Of a stretch of DNA of 64,000 nt, positions 8,761 through 17,429 are shown one piece after another. Position 1 is the first letter of the stretch, and every line of letters starts with the position of its first letter. The notes beneath the pieces were generated by a model. The model saw nothing but the letters and a program-made list of their open reading frames with translations. It was not told where the DNA came from and searched no databases. This DNA comes from Belliella aquatica (lineage in GTDB: Bacteria; Bacteroidota; Bacteroidia; Cytophagales; Cyclobacteriaceae), in assembly GCF_014637795.1 (NCBI RefSeq), contig NZ_BMFD01000005.1, positions 124,001 to 188,000 of the forward strand, written 5' to 3'. A program made the position numbers and the translations under genes.

Positions 8761-10539
8761 ATGGAACAAGAATTAACATTCTCTGACCTTGGGATTTCAT
8801 CAGAAATCCTAAAGGCAGTAGAAGATATGGGTTACACCCAACCTTCTACTATTCAATCACAAACTATACCTCTTTTGCTTGACGGCAGAGATGTCATTGG
8901 ACAAGCTCAAACTGGAACTGGTAAAACAGCAGCATTCGGTATTCCAATGATTGATCAAGTTGATCCAACAATCAACAAACCACAAGCATTAATCCTTTGC
9001 CCTACACGTGAGCTTGCAGTTCAAGTAGAAGGTGAAATCGTAAAACTTTCTAAATACAAAAGAGGCATTAGCAGCACTTGTATTTATGGTGGTGAGTCTA
9101 TCGATAGACAAATCAAAAGTTTGAAGAGAGGTGTTCAAATAGTAGTGGGCACACCTGGTCGTATTATGGACCACATGCAAAGAAGAACTCTTAATCTAAG
9201 TCAAGTTAGCATTATCGTATTAGATGAAGCTGATGAGATGTTGGATATGGGTTTTAGAGATGATATTGAGACGATTTTAAGCTCAATGCCAGAAGAAAGA
9301 CAAACAGTCTTTTTCTCAGCTACAATGCCAAAACCTATTCTTGATTTGACAAGAAAATACCAAACCAATCCTGAGATTGTAAAAGTATTAAGAAAGGAAT
9401 TGACTGTAGAAAATATCTCTCAAGCTTATTATGAAGTAAGACCAAGCTTAAGAATTGAATTGATGGTAAGATTAATGGACCTCAATCAATTTAAATTAAG
9501 TGTGGTATTCTGTAATACAAAAAGAGCAACAGACGAAGTAACTGAAGCATTGATTTCTAAAGGAATCATGGCAGAAGCTCTTCATGGCGATCTTTCTCAA
9601 GCACAGAGAACCAAAGTAATGAATAAGTTCAGAAAAGGAACTTGCTCTGTATTAGTAGCTACAGATGTGGCCGCTAGAGGTATTGATGTAGATGATGTAG
9701 AAGCAGTATTCAATTACGATTTACCATTAGACGAAGAGAACTACGTTCATAGAATCGGTAGAACTGGTAGGGCTGGAAAATCAGGTATGGCATTAAGTTT
9801 TGTAACTGGTAGAAAAGATACTTATAGATTGAGAGATCTTGAGAAATTTATCAAGACTACAATCCATAAAATGGATCCACCTTCGGTAACTGACTTGGTT
9901 GAGTTGAAAAAAGCTTCTTTGGTGAAAGATGTAACTGCATCAATCAATAAAAGTGGTGACAATCAACTTTTCGAAGAAACTATTGGAATGATGTTAGCGG
10001 AAGGTTTGACTATTGAGCAAGTTGCTCTTGGTTTGATCAAAATGCAAATGGGTGAAACTGTCAAAGAAATGGGAGATCAAAACTTCAGCCTTGAACTAGG
10101 TGGAGGAAGAGATCGTGATAGAGGTGACAGAGGATCTAGAAGAGGTGAAAGAGATTTCGGAGGTAGAGGTAGAGGCGAAAGAGGAGACAGATTCTCAGGT
10201 AGCAGAGACCGCTCTGAAAGAGGTGGTGACAGATTTGATAGTAGCGAAAGAGGACCTAGAAGAGAAAGAACTTCTTCTAGAGAAAAAGGCGTAAGAGAGC
10301 CAGGTATGGCAAGATTGTTTATCAATGTAGGTGCAAAAGACAGAATTCGTCCAAACGATATTGTTGGAGCTATCGCAGGTGAGACAGGTGTACCAGGCAA
10401 AAGCATTGGAGGAATCGATATTTTTGATAACTTCTCTTTTGTAGACGTACCACAAAAAGATGCAGAACACGTAATCAGTGTGATGAGAGACAATACCATT
10501 AAAGGTAAAGTTGTAAACATTGAGATTTCAAAAGGTTAA
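8761..10539 (+). CDS. DEAD-box ATP-dependent RNA helicase with DbpA-type RNA-binding domain
   Basis: RNA helicase for ribosome assembly, RNA decay or cold adaptation. The 592 residues show a Q motif (GYTQPSTIQSQTIPLLL), Walker [13 protein letters not shown] box VLDEADEM, SAT motif and the helicase C-terminal [11 protein letters not shown] basic, RG/RD-rich linker follows (about 440-518), then a compact C-terminal domain (about 519-590) like the DbpA RNA-binding domain. This layout matches the DeaD/CsdA group. It is monocistronic, with its own promoter and a hairpin-bearing leader. Confidence 0.93.
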   Translation: MEQELTFSDLGISSEILKAVEDMGYTQPSTIQSQTIPLLLDGRDVIGQAQTGTGKTAAFGIPMIDQVDPTINKPQALILCPTRELAVQVEGEIVKLSKYKRGISSTCIYGGESIDRQIKSLKRGVQIVVGTPGRIMDHMQRRTLNLSQVSIIVLDEADEMLDMGFRDDIETILSSMPEERQTVFFSATMPKPILDLTRKYQTNPEIVKVLRKELTVENISQAYYEVRPSLRIELMVRLMDLNQFKLSVVFCNTKRATDEVTEALISKGIMAEALHGDLSQAQRTKVMNKFRKGTCSVLVATDVAARGIDVDDVEAVFNYDLPLDEENYVHRIGRTGRAGKSGMALSFVTGRKDTYRLRDLEKFIKTTIHKMDPPSVTDLVELKKASLVKDVTASINKSGDNQLFEETIGMMLAEGLTIEQVALGLIKMQMGETVKEMGDQNFSLELGGGRDRDRGDRGSRRGERDFGGRGRGERGDRFSGSRDRSERGGDRFDSSERGPRRERTSSREKGVREPGMARLFINVGAKDRIRPNDIVGAIAGETGVPGKSIGGIDIFDNFSFVDVPQKDAEHVISVMRDNTIKGKVVNIEISKG

Positions 10540-10558
10540 TTTCTTAATTGATATTTAT

Positions 10559-10591
10559 AAAAGCGTACTCCACACGGGGTACGCTTTTTTT
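10559..10591 (+). terminator. Intrinsic terminator after the DEAD-box helicase gene
   Basis: Stem AAAAGCGTACT / GGTACGCTTTT (one wobble pair) with an 8-base loop, followed by T-run. Confidence 0.88.
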
Positions 10592-10686
10592 GTTTTATGA
10601 ATTAAATCATAAGAGATATTTGTCACACAATGCGTTCTTATCAAAAGCATTACTTATTTTAGCTTATAGTTTAAAATATCAAGCCC

Positions 10687-11403
10687 ATGCAACTATTTTT
10701 CCATGAACATACAAGTGATGATCAATTCACACTTGATATTGAAGAGTCAAAACATCTCATCAAAGTTTTGCGAAAGACACAAGGTGATCGCGTTAATTTC
10801 ACAAATGGAAAGGGCTGCCTTTTTCATTGTGTAATCATAGACGATAATCCTAAAAAAGCTCAAATTAGAATCGAAGAAAGAGAGTTTCTACCCGAAGACG
10901 ATTATTACATTCATTTGGCGATTTCCCCTACCAAAAATTCAGAAAGAATGGAATGGATGGTTGAGAAATTAACTGAAATAGGAGTTCATGAAATCACCTT
11001 TATGGAATCTGAATACTCTGAAAGAAGCCATCTCAAACTGGAAAGACTAGAAAAAAAGATCATTGCAGCATGTAAACAAAGTCTAAAAACACGTGTTCCT
11101 AAACTGAACCCTGTTAGGCCAATGAACGAGTTGGTTCAGGACAGCGAGTTCAATACTTATCAGCGGTTTATAGCCTATGTGGATAAGGAAAATGATCGTC
11201 ATCTATTTGATAAAGTCAAGCCAGACAATGCCTACTTGATTTTAATTGGACCTGAAGGTGACTTTTCTCAACAAGAACTTCAATTAGCTTTTGATAATCA
11301 TTTCTTGCCTTGTTCTCTGGGAAAAAGTAGACTAAGATCTGAAACCGCAGGTGTCGCGGCAGTACATACAATTCAACTTAAAAATAATTTAAAAGAACTA
11401 TGA
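10687..11403 (+). CDS. rsmE: 16S rRNA (uracil-1498-N3)-methyltransferase RsmE
   Basis: RsmE methylates N3 of U1498 in the 30S decoding region using S-adenosylmethionine. The 238-residue protein has the N-terminal PUA-like part and a SPOUT knot with the SAM-binding signatures LIGPEGDFSQQE and LGKSRLRSETA. The stop codon overlaps the start of the next gene (ATGA at 11400-11403), so the haem lipoprotein behind it is co-translated. Confidence 0.95.
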   Translation: MQLFFHEHTSDDQFTLDIEESKHLIKVLRKTQGDRVNFTNGKGCLFHCVIIDDNPKKAQIRIEEREFLPEDDYYIHLAISPTKNSERMEWMVEKLTEIGVHEITFMESEYSERSHLKLERLEKKIIAACKQSLKTRVPKLNPVRPMNELVQDSEFNTYQRFIAYVDKENDRHLFDKVKPDNAYLILIGPEGDFSQQELQLAFDNHFLPCSLGKSRLRSETAGVAAVHTIQLKNNLKEL

Positions 11404-11897
11404 AAAAGACGATTTTCTATTTATCAATATTAGCTACATTTTTTGCTTGTCAGACAAACACTCAAACTGAGGAAACAAGCACAGCTGTAGGCCATGAGGG
11501 GTGGTTAGAAGGAACTACGGAAGAAAAATTTGAAGAAGTAGCGCATCAGCTAGGTGGCTTTAGCAGAACAATGGTAGAAGTTTCCTACCGATATTCAGAG
11601 CTCTATTGGGCTGGAATGGACGAAAATTGGGGATATGCAGACCATCAGGTAGAACACATCATTGAAGCTATGGAAGACGGATTGAAAAGAAGACCTGAAA
11701 GAGCTGAGTCTGCTGAGAGTTTTATGAAAGAATCTATTCCAGCAATCGAAGAACTTATAAAAAAAGAAAATAAAGAAGAGTTTTTAAAAGGGTTCAGAGC
11801 GCTCACTTCCGGTTGTAATGCTTGTCATGCCAAAGAAGGTGAATCTTATATTATGATTGCTGAACCAGAAATCAGGACTTCTCCTGTTAGGTTCTAA
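11400..11897 (+). CDS. Cytochrome c-like lipoprotein with C-terminal haem motif
   Basis: The 165-residue protein starts with a lipoprotein signal (lipobox ending at C17), continues with a mostly helical acidic middle, and carries one haem c site, C-N-A-C-H, at about residues 139-143. A single CxxCH near the end of a helical protein is the layout of class II (c'-type) cytochromes, so a four-helix haem protein on the periplasmic side of a membrane is likely. No redox partner lies nearby. It overlaps rsmE by four bases and precedes the esterase by 18. Function is unknown. Confidence 0.75.
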   Translation: MKKTIFYLSILATFFACQTNTQTEETSTAVGHEGWLEGTTEEKFEEVAHQLGGFSRTMVEVSYRYSELYWAGMDENWGYADHQVEHIIEAMEDGLKRRPERAESAESFMKESIPAIEELIKKENKEEFLKGFRALTSGCNACHAKEGESYIMIAEPEIRTSPVRF

Positions 11898-11915
11898 TAG
11901 AAAATCCCAATACTA

Positions 11916-13055
11916 ATGAGTTTAGAAAACGTGGTCTTGCCTAAGGAAAATAGAATAGTGAATAGAGAAAAAGGCATAACCTTTATTCTAAAAACCGATG
12001 AAGATGACGATAGGCCCGTCTTTATCGCTGGAAATTTTAACAATTGGCTTACTCAAGATAAGCGATTTCAAATGGTAAAACTGGAAGTTGGTAAGTACAG
12101 CTTCCAATTTCCGGCTAATTTTGAATTCCCAATTCCTTTGGAATACAAATTCACCAAAGGCGATTGGTCAGAGATTGAAATCGACCGATATGGTAATAAA
12201 ACTCCGAATAGGGTTATAACAGAACTTGTTGATCTTCAAGAAGAATATGTACCAAGATGGAGAAGAAATTGGCTTCCATTTCAGGAAGAACATTTACCGA
12301 AAATTCATTTGATCTCAGAGGAGTTTGAAATTCCCCAACTGAACAAAACCAGAAAAATCTGGGCTCTCCTCCCCCACGACTACGAAACTTCCAACGAAGA
12401 CTACCCTGTACTCTACCTTCAGGATGCACAAAATCTTTTCAATGAAAATGCAGCATACGGTAACTGGCAAATTGACAAAAAGCTTGCTGTCATGTCATAT
12501 TATGGTATTGGGAAAATCATTGTGATAGCTGTAGAACATGCTGAAAAAGAGCGAATTATTGAATACAATGTAGGAAACACTTTGCTAGGTAAGGGTCAAG
12601 GGAAAAAGTATATCCGATTTGTTACAGATACGCTCAAACCGTTTGTAGATAAAAACTTCAGAACCAAACCACAGCGAGAGTTCACTGGTATCGGTGGAAG
12701 TTCTATGGGAGGTTTGGTAAGCATTTTTAGCGGATTGATGTACCCGGAAGTGTATGGCAAACTGATGATTTTCTCCCCTTCTTTGTGGGTTTTACCAAAG
12801 ATTAAATTTGCCTTTTTAGATTTGTTTGAGCCATCCAACACCAAGATTTATTTATATGCTGGTGGAGATGAGAGTGAAACAATGATCAAGCATGTCAAAA
12901 AGTTTAAAAAGAAGTTACTTAAGCATGATGCGGTCAATGAAAAGATGAAAATTAGACTTTCTATCAACGAAGAAGGAAAACACAATGAAAGCTATTGGAG
13001 TGATGAATTTCCTAAAGCAATAGAGTGGTTGTTTTTTAGTGATAAAGTGGAATAA
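11916..13055 (+). CDS. Esterase-family alpha/beta hydrolase with N-terminal CBM48-like domain
   Basis: Residues about 15-105 look like an early-set/CBM48 glycogen-binding-type domain (FIAGNFNNW, LEYKFTKG, NRV). Residues about 145-375 form a putative esterase (esterase D/Fes-like) with the nucleophile elbow G-S-S-M-G at S263 and a late histidine in EGKHNESYW. No signal peptide is seen, so it is probably cytoplasmic. Relatives include enterochelin esterases and carbohydrate esterases; the substrate here is not evident. The gene probably closes the rsmE operon. Confidence 0.85.
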   Translation: MSLENVVLPKENRIVNREKGITFILKTDEDDDRPVFIAGNFNNWLTQDKRFQMVKLEVGKYSFQFPANFEFPIPLEYKFTKGDWSEIEIDRYGNKTPNRVITELVDLQEEYVPRWRRNWLPFQEEHLPKIHLISEEFEIPQLNKTRKIWALLPHDYETSNEDYPVLYLQDAQNLFNENAAYGNWQIDKKLAVMSYYGIGKIIVIAVEHAEKERIIEYNVGNTLLGKGQGKKYIRFVTDTLKPFVDKNFRTKPQREFTGIGGSSMGGLVSIFSGLMYPEVYGKLMIFSPSLWVLPKIKFAFLDLFEPSNTKIYLYAGGDESETMIKHVKKFKKKLLKHDAVNEKMKIRLSINEEGKHNESYWSDEFPKAIEWLFFSDKVE

Positions 13056-13382
13056 TAAGATTATCCAAAATCAGGATAGAAAGTACCAAATTTGAACCAT
13101 AGCTAAATAGATCGACTGACGACAGTCAGTAGTCCAAAGCACTATAAATCAATTGAACTAATTAATACAAGCAGTTTAAATTGAGATGTACTATTGAATA
13201 ATTATGAGTGTCTCTTTTACAAAAGTGACCAAACAAATCAGTATATTTTTAAATAATTAATGCACTGATAACTAATCGACTAATAACGATTATCCGCATT
13301 ATCATTTGTGATAAATATGCATTCCGGTGTCTTTGCGGATTATTATAAATAAATTTAATTTTAGCAATTCAACACCAACAAT
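13056..13382 (+). other. Intergenic region with the aminopeptidase promoter
   Basis: This AT-rich stretch holds no credible gene. A small hairpin, ACTGAC-GACA-GTCAGT (13115-13130), has no T-run and is not a clear terminator. The right end carries the promoter listed at 13305-13335. Nothing else is recognisable. Confidence 0.5.
13305..13335 (+). promoter_or_regulatory. Promoter of the M17 aminopeptidase gene
   Basis: TTTG (13305-13308), a 19-base spacer and TGTCTTTG (13328-13335, one mismatch to TAnnTTTG) fit the Bacteroidota consensus. Predicted start near 13342, 41 bases before the ATG. Confidence 0.6.
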
Positions 13383-14813
13383 ATGAAAATCAAAATCAAA
13401 TCAGCTGCTTCTGAACTTGGAAAGCTGGTCATTATCCCATTTTTTGAGAAAATTTCAGGTATAGAATTACCTATTAGCTTGCTTGAAACACAGGTATCTA
13501 AAAATGTGTTTTCTGGAAAAAAAGACAGCCTGTTTATACTTGAAAGATCAAATACAATTTACATTCTTTTGGGTTTAGGTTCTGAACCTACCTACAATTC
13601 AATTCTAACAGCTTTTAGAAGAATCACAGCAAAACATGCAGATTTGATCGAGGATGAAATTGACTTGTATTTTACAGCTGATTTTTCAGCAACACAGGTA
13701 CAAGCTGCATTGAATGGTTTGATGTTAGGAACCTATCGTTTGAGTCATTTTAAAAAATCAGAGAAGCCATCTAAGAATTGGAATGCTATTCAATTAGGTA
13801 TTCTATCCAGTGAAAACGATATTGAAAAGCTTGCTAAGGATACTATCAAAATTTCTGAAGCTCAATTGGAGTGCATGAAACTGGTTGATTTACCTCCCAA
13901 TACAGCTACCCCATCCTATTTGAGTGATTGGTCAAAGGAAGCATCTGAAAAATATGGTTTTAGATTAGAAGTCCTAGATAGAGAAGCTGCCACAAAAATA
14001 GGATTGAAAGCTTTTTTGGCTGTAAGTCAAGGAAGTGAAACCGATCGAGCCCCACAATTTATCATTGCAGAATATAGAGTTGAAAATCCTAAAAAACACC
14101 TTGGACTAGTAGGTAAAGGAGTAACCTTTGACACAGGTGGATTGAATATCAAAACTGCAGGCATGGTGCACATGAAATGCGATATGGGAGGAGCTGCAAC
14201 AGTTCTGGGAGCACTGCAAGCTATAGCAGATTTGAAGTTGCCCTATGATGTAACTGCGATTGTGCCTTGTGTGGAAAATGCTGTTGATAGCCTTTCATTT
14301 CTCCCTTCTGACGTGATCGGAAGCTATAGTGGCAAAACCATAGAAATCATCGATACAGATGCAGAAGGAAGATTGATTCTTGCAGATGGCCTCTCCTACT
14401 TGGTCAAAAATTACAAAACTGATCACGTTCTTGACTTTGCTACCTTGACAGGAAGTGCCGTAGGAACATTCGGGTATGACTGTGCAGCTTTATTTACGAA
14501 TGACAAAGTACTTTCAGAGAATCTACAAAATGCAGGAGATCAAATCAGTGAAAGAATGTGGCCACTCCCCCTTTGGGACAGTTACAAATCTGAGATGGAT
14601 AGTGAAATTGCAGACATCAAAAATTACAATGGCAAACCTGTAGCAGGTGCGATTACCGCTGCTAAATTTTTGGAAGCTTTTACAGAAAATCATCCTTCAT
14701 GGGCTCACATAGACATTGCAGGCACAGCTTTCGGAGATTCGGAATTTGCAAAAACTAAACATGCCACTGCATATGGTGTCCATTTAATTGTTAAATTGTT
14801 GCAAAACTTATAA
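13383..14813 (+). CDS. Leucyl aminopeptidase family protein (peptidase family M17)
   Basis: Two-metal aminopeptidase that trims N-terminal residues from peptides in the cytoplasm. The 476 residues comprise a less conserved N-terminal domain and an M17 catalytic domain with GKGVTFDTGGLNIK, MKCDMGGAA and the signature DTDAEGRLIL, giving the expected lysine, aspartate and glutamate metal ligands. The gene has its own promoter and is followed after three bases by the ATP-grasp gene, so the two are probably co-transcribed. Confidence 0.93.
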   Translation: MKIKIKSAASELGKLVIIPFFEKISGIELPISLLETQVSKNVFSGKKDSLFILERSNTIYILLGLGSEPTYNSILTAFRRITAKHADLIEDEIDLYFTADFSATQVQAALNGLMLGTYRLSHFKKSEKPSKNWNAIQLGILSSENDIEKLAKDTIKISEAQLECMKLVDLPPNTATPSYLSDWSKEASEKYGFRLEVLDREAATKIGLKAFLAVSQGSETDRAPQFIIAEYRVENPKKHLGLVGKGVTFDTGGLNIKTAGMVHMKCDMGGAATVLGALQAIADLKLPYDVTAIVPCVENAVDSLSFLPSDVIGSYSGKTIEIIDTDAEGRLILADGLSYLVKNYKTDHVLDFATLTGSAVGTFGYDCAALFTNDKVLSENLQNAGDQISERMWPLPLWDSYKSEMDSEIADIKNYNGKPVAGAITAAKFLEAFTENHPSWAHIDIAGTAFGDSEFAKTKHATAYGVHLIVKLLQNL

Positions 14814-14816
14814 CCT

Positions 14817-16034
14817 ATGAACACCGATACCAAAACTTTTATCTGCATCTCTAACTTTTTTAAAGGAGGAGACTTTATGAAGCAATTGAACGAATTAGGA
14901 AATAAAGTCTATTTGATCACTTCTGAAAAGCTCAAAGAAAAACCTTGGCCTCAAGAACATTTGGAGGAGATTTTTTACATGTCAGGACAAGATTTGGATT
15001 GGAATTTAGAGCATCTACTCCTCGGAGTTGCGGATTTGATGAAGTCCAACAAAATAGAATCCATTATTGCTTTGGATGATTATGATGTCGAGAAAGCTAC
15101 TTTTCTAAGGGAAAACCTAAGAATTCCGGGCATGGGGCAAACTACTGGTAGATATTTTAGAGATAAGCTTGCCATGCGAAAGCGTGCTATGGATGCTGGC
15201 GTTCTTGTTCCGGCATTTTCAGCATTATTTAATGATGAAGAGATTAATCATTTTGCGGATAATGTTTCAGCACCTTGGGTTTTGAAACCTAGGTCTGAAG
15301 CTTCAGCGAATGGTATCATCAAAGTTTATGACAAGGAAAATCTATGGAATCACATCCATGAATTGGGTGAAAACAGAAGTCGATACCTTGTGGAGCAATT
15401 CAAACCTGGCGACGTATACCATGCGGATGGTTTAAATCTAGAGGGAAAAACCCTTTCATGCACTGTTTCGAAATATTTAAGTACACCAATGGAAATCTCC
15501 CAAGGGGGAGGAATTTTCAGAAGTGCCAACATCGAATACAATTCTAATGATGATAAAGCAATCCAAAAAGCCAATGCACAAGTCATGAAGGCTTTTGGAA
15601 TGAAAAGTGGTGCCACCCATACAGAATTCATCAAAAATAGAGAAGATGGTGAAATCTACTTTTTGGAAACGTCCAGTCGCGTAGGCGGTGCACATCTCGC
15701 TGAAATGGTGGAAGCTGCTACAGGGATTAATTTATGGGCAGAATGGGCGAAAATTGAAAATGCACTTGCTCGTGGACAAGAATATCAACTTCCAAAAAAA
15801 CGAAAAGAATATGCTGGAATTGTGTTAACACTTTCCAAGTTTGAAAAGCCAGATTTATCATCATTTGACGATGCTGAAGTGTGTTTTAGAGTTCCCTTAG
15901 ACTATCATGCTGGAATGATAGTAAGGTCAAAAAAACATGCGAAAGTGAGAGAACTGCTAGATAATTATGCTGAGAGATTAACAAAAGACTTTTCAACCAC
16001 CGCTGATCCTGAGCAGCTCAAAAAATTTCATTAG
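14817..16034 (+). CDS. ATP-grasp domain protein (carboxylate-amine ligase-like)
   Basis: The 405-residue protein has an N-terminal Rossmann-like region, a central ATP-grasp fold (DKLAMRKRAMDAGVLVPAF, APWVLKPRSEAS, YLVEQFKPGD) and acidic/Asn metal-binding positions in FLETSSRVGGAH. Such enzymes form amide, peptide or thioester bonds through an acyl-phosphate. It is close in style to carbamoyl-phosphate synthase-like and biotin carboxylase-like stand-alone ATP-grasp proteins. The substrate is unknown; pairing with an aminopeptidase hints at a small peptide or amino acid conjugate. Confidence 0.8.
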   Translation: MNTDTKTFICISNFFKGGDFMKQLNELGNKVYLITSEKLKEKPWPQEHLEEIFYMSGQDLDWNLEHLLLGVADLMKSNKIESIIALDDYDVEKATFLRENLRIPGMGQTTGRYFRDKLAMRKRAMDAGVLVPAFSALFNDEEINHFADNVSAPWVLKPRSEASANGIIKVYDKENLWNHIHELGENRSRYLVEQFKPGDVYHADGLNLEGKTLSCTVSKYLSTPMEISQGGGIFRSANIEYNSNDDKAIQKANAQVMKAFGMKSGATHTEFIKNREDGEIYFLETSSRVGGAHLAEMVEAATGINLWAEWAKIENALARGQEYQLPKKRKEYAGIVLTLSKFEKPDLSSFDDAEVCFRVPLDYHAGMIVRSKKHAKVRELLDNYAERLTKDFSTTADPEQLKKFH

Positions 16035-16065
16035 TGAGTGAAATACAGTGACGTATTTCACTCAC
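16034..16065. terminator. Perfect hairpin between convergent genes
   Basis: A perfect 13-bp stem (16034-16046 with 16053-16065) with a 6-base loop begins at the last base of the ATP-grasp stop codon and lies before the end of the convergent gene at 16074. Neither side has a strong T-run, so it may act as a bidirectional stop or protect RNA ends. Confidence 0.55.
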
Positions 16066-16073
16066 CAGATATC

Positions 16074-16805
16074 CTATTGAGCAGAAATCACAAGATATTC
16101 TTTGCTTTGGGTAACTGTCTTTACAGCAAAGCCTTGACTCTTCATATCTGATAGATTTTTCTCTAAACTATTAATATCTGAAATCTCAATACCAATCCTC
16201 TTTGATTGATCTTCAGAAGTCGCTACAAAAACATTATTCCCCAAGTTTTCATTTAAATTACTGACTAACTGCTCCAATGTAAATCCGATATATCTTCCTT
16301 TTCCATTTTTGATATCAGAATAAGACATCACTCCCGCATCCATGCTTTCTAACTTATTCTTTATAATAGTTTCATCTGAGATACTAATTTCATAAAATTC
16401 CAGTTCATAAGTGTTCTTGCTAGATTTCAATTTCAATTCTTTGAAAATAAAAGCAGCTACTTCTTTTCTCACTTCATCCAAAGGAACCGAACTTTTCAAA
16501 TCCAACCTGTATTTTCGCTTATCCCCTTCTTCAAACTCCAAATATGGAGTATCCAAAAGAACAGCCATCACTTCTTCAAAAGATCCTGATTTTTGAATTA
16601 ATTGTGGACCCCAAGCAGAGCCTTTTGTTTCGAAAGCAGTAAGAAATTTCTCTCTATGCAATTCCAACTCAAATCTGTCATTCTTCTCAATAATGACCGC
16701 TTCTTGTCTTGGCCCTTCTGTTTTTAGCGTTTCATATTTGATTACAAATGACGCTATTGATAGCAACATTATAACTCCGAGCAATACTACTTTTATCTTT
16801 TTCAT
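16074..16805 (-). CDS. Membrane-anchored or exported protein of unknown function
   Basis: I do not recognise the family with confidence. The 243-residue protein has one N-terminal hydrophobic segment (KVVLLGVIMLLSIASFVI) acting as a signal or anchor, then a soluble charged region predicted to lie outside the cytoplasm. The C-terminal third (IGFTLEQLVSNLNENLG to VKTVTQSKEYLVISAQ) resembles in pattern the DUF3738 domain of exported soil-bacterium proteins, but this is weak. It is the last gene of the XRE operon, 23 bases after the regulator. Confidence 0.6.
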   Translation of the reverse strand: MKKIKVVLLGVIMLLSIASFVIKYETLKTEGPRQEAVIIEKNDRFELELHREKFLTAFETKGSAWGPQLIQKSGSFEEVMAVLLDTPYLEFEEGDKRKYRLDLKSSVPLDEVRKEVAAFIFKELKLKSSKNTYELEFYEISISDETIIKNKLESMDAGVMSYSDIKNGKGRYIGFTLEQLVSNLNENLGNNVFVATSEDQSKRIGIEISDINSLEKNLSDMKSQGFAVKTVTQSKEYLVISAQ

Positions 16806-16828
16806 GTGTTTCTGTTTAAAATTATAAA

Positions 16829-17029
16829 TCAGTCATTTTCTTCTAGTGTAAAGATATCTTCTACAGATACTTCAAAGTTTTGAGCAATTTTTAAAGCAAG
16901 TACAGTAGACGGAACATACTTACCAGCTTCGATCGAATTGATCGTTTGCCTACTCACACCAATCCGATCAGCCAAATCTTGCTGAGTCATATCTTTTTTG
17001 GCTCGCTCTACCTTGAGACTATTCTTCAT
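16829..17029 (-). CDS. XRE-family (Cro/CI-type) transcriptional regulator
   Basis: The 66-residue protein is a single HTH_3 domain: LKVERAKKDMTQQDLADRIG, then recognition helix SRQTINSIEAGKY and the PSTVLALKIAQNFEVSVEDIF tail. I start it at the ATG at 17029 (MKNSLKVERAK), because the longer frame adds 21 residues with no match to the family. It overlaps the upstream membrane-protein gene by 11 bases. Small stand-alone regulators of this type usually control their own operon; the inverted repeat in the promoter at 17875-17894 is a likely site. Confidence 0.9.
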   Translation of the reverse strand: MKNSLKVERAKKDMTQQDLADRIGVSRQTINSIEAGKYVPSTVLALKIAQNFEVSVEDIFTLEEND

Positions 17030-17429
17030 TGTTTTTGAAATAGAGTTGATAGTAGAAAACAAAAAGATAAATCCCAACGAAGATAATCCCAACCAAAATA
17101 GCCGGCATGGGCAAATTCACAAGACCCTCAGCTCTCCATTCATCGAATAAAGAAAATCCTAGAATGAATATCACTTGAATAAACACGGCAGTTTGTAGAG
17201 ACTTCAACCGAACAGATTGAATCATTTCATCTTCAATTTTTTCTTTTGCTGATGCGATGATGAACAAGCCAAAAAATGCTAAACTCATCAGCAGCAGGAA
17301 ATAGTAATAGCCAAATATCAAATGGCCAAAGACCGAAAAAAGAAATATAGAAAATCCAATGGATTTGAAATAGCTTGGTAATAAATAGTTGGGAATCATA
17401 AGTTTGAATTTATTTTGAGCGATGTTCAT
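17019..17429 (-). CDS. Small four-helix membrane protein, paralogue of the upstream gene
   Basis: About 136 residues with four likely membrane segments and the cytoplasmic motif SAKEKIEDEMIQSVRLKSLQT between segments two and three. The same motif (EEKEDEMIKHFRLQAFQT) occurs in the preceding gene, so the two are paralogues. Such proteins are common in Bacteroidota next to small XRE regulators, but I know of no established function. The start is the ATG at 17429, overlapping the previous gene by 20 bases; the ATG at 17399 is an alternative that would leave a 10-base gap. Confidence 0.7.
   Translation of the reverse strand: MNIAQNKFKLMIPNYLLPSYFKSIGFSIFLFSVFGHLIFGYYYFLLLMSLAFFGLFIIASAKEKIEDEMIQSVRLKSLQTAVFIQVIFILGFSLFDEWRAEGLVNLPMPAILVGIIFVGIYLFVFYYQLYFKNNEE

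Noticed and set aside
10077-10520. A 147-codon minus-strand frame within the DEAD-box helicase gene
   Set aside because: It is a shadow of the RG-rich linker, giving a low-complexity Leu/Ser/Pro protein opposite a well-supported gene.
13115-13130. Short hairpin ACTGAC-GACA-GTCAGT as a terminator for the esterase gene
   Set aside because: The stem is only six pairs and is not followed by a T-run.
16829-17092. The longer 87-residue form of the XRE regulator
   Set aside because: The extra 21 residues are hydrophobic, do not fit the family and lie within the upstream gene; the ATG at 17029 gives a typical 66-residue protein.
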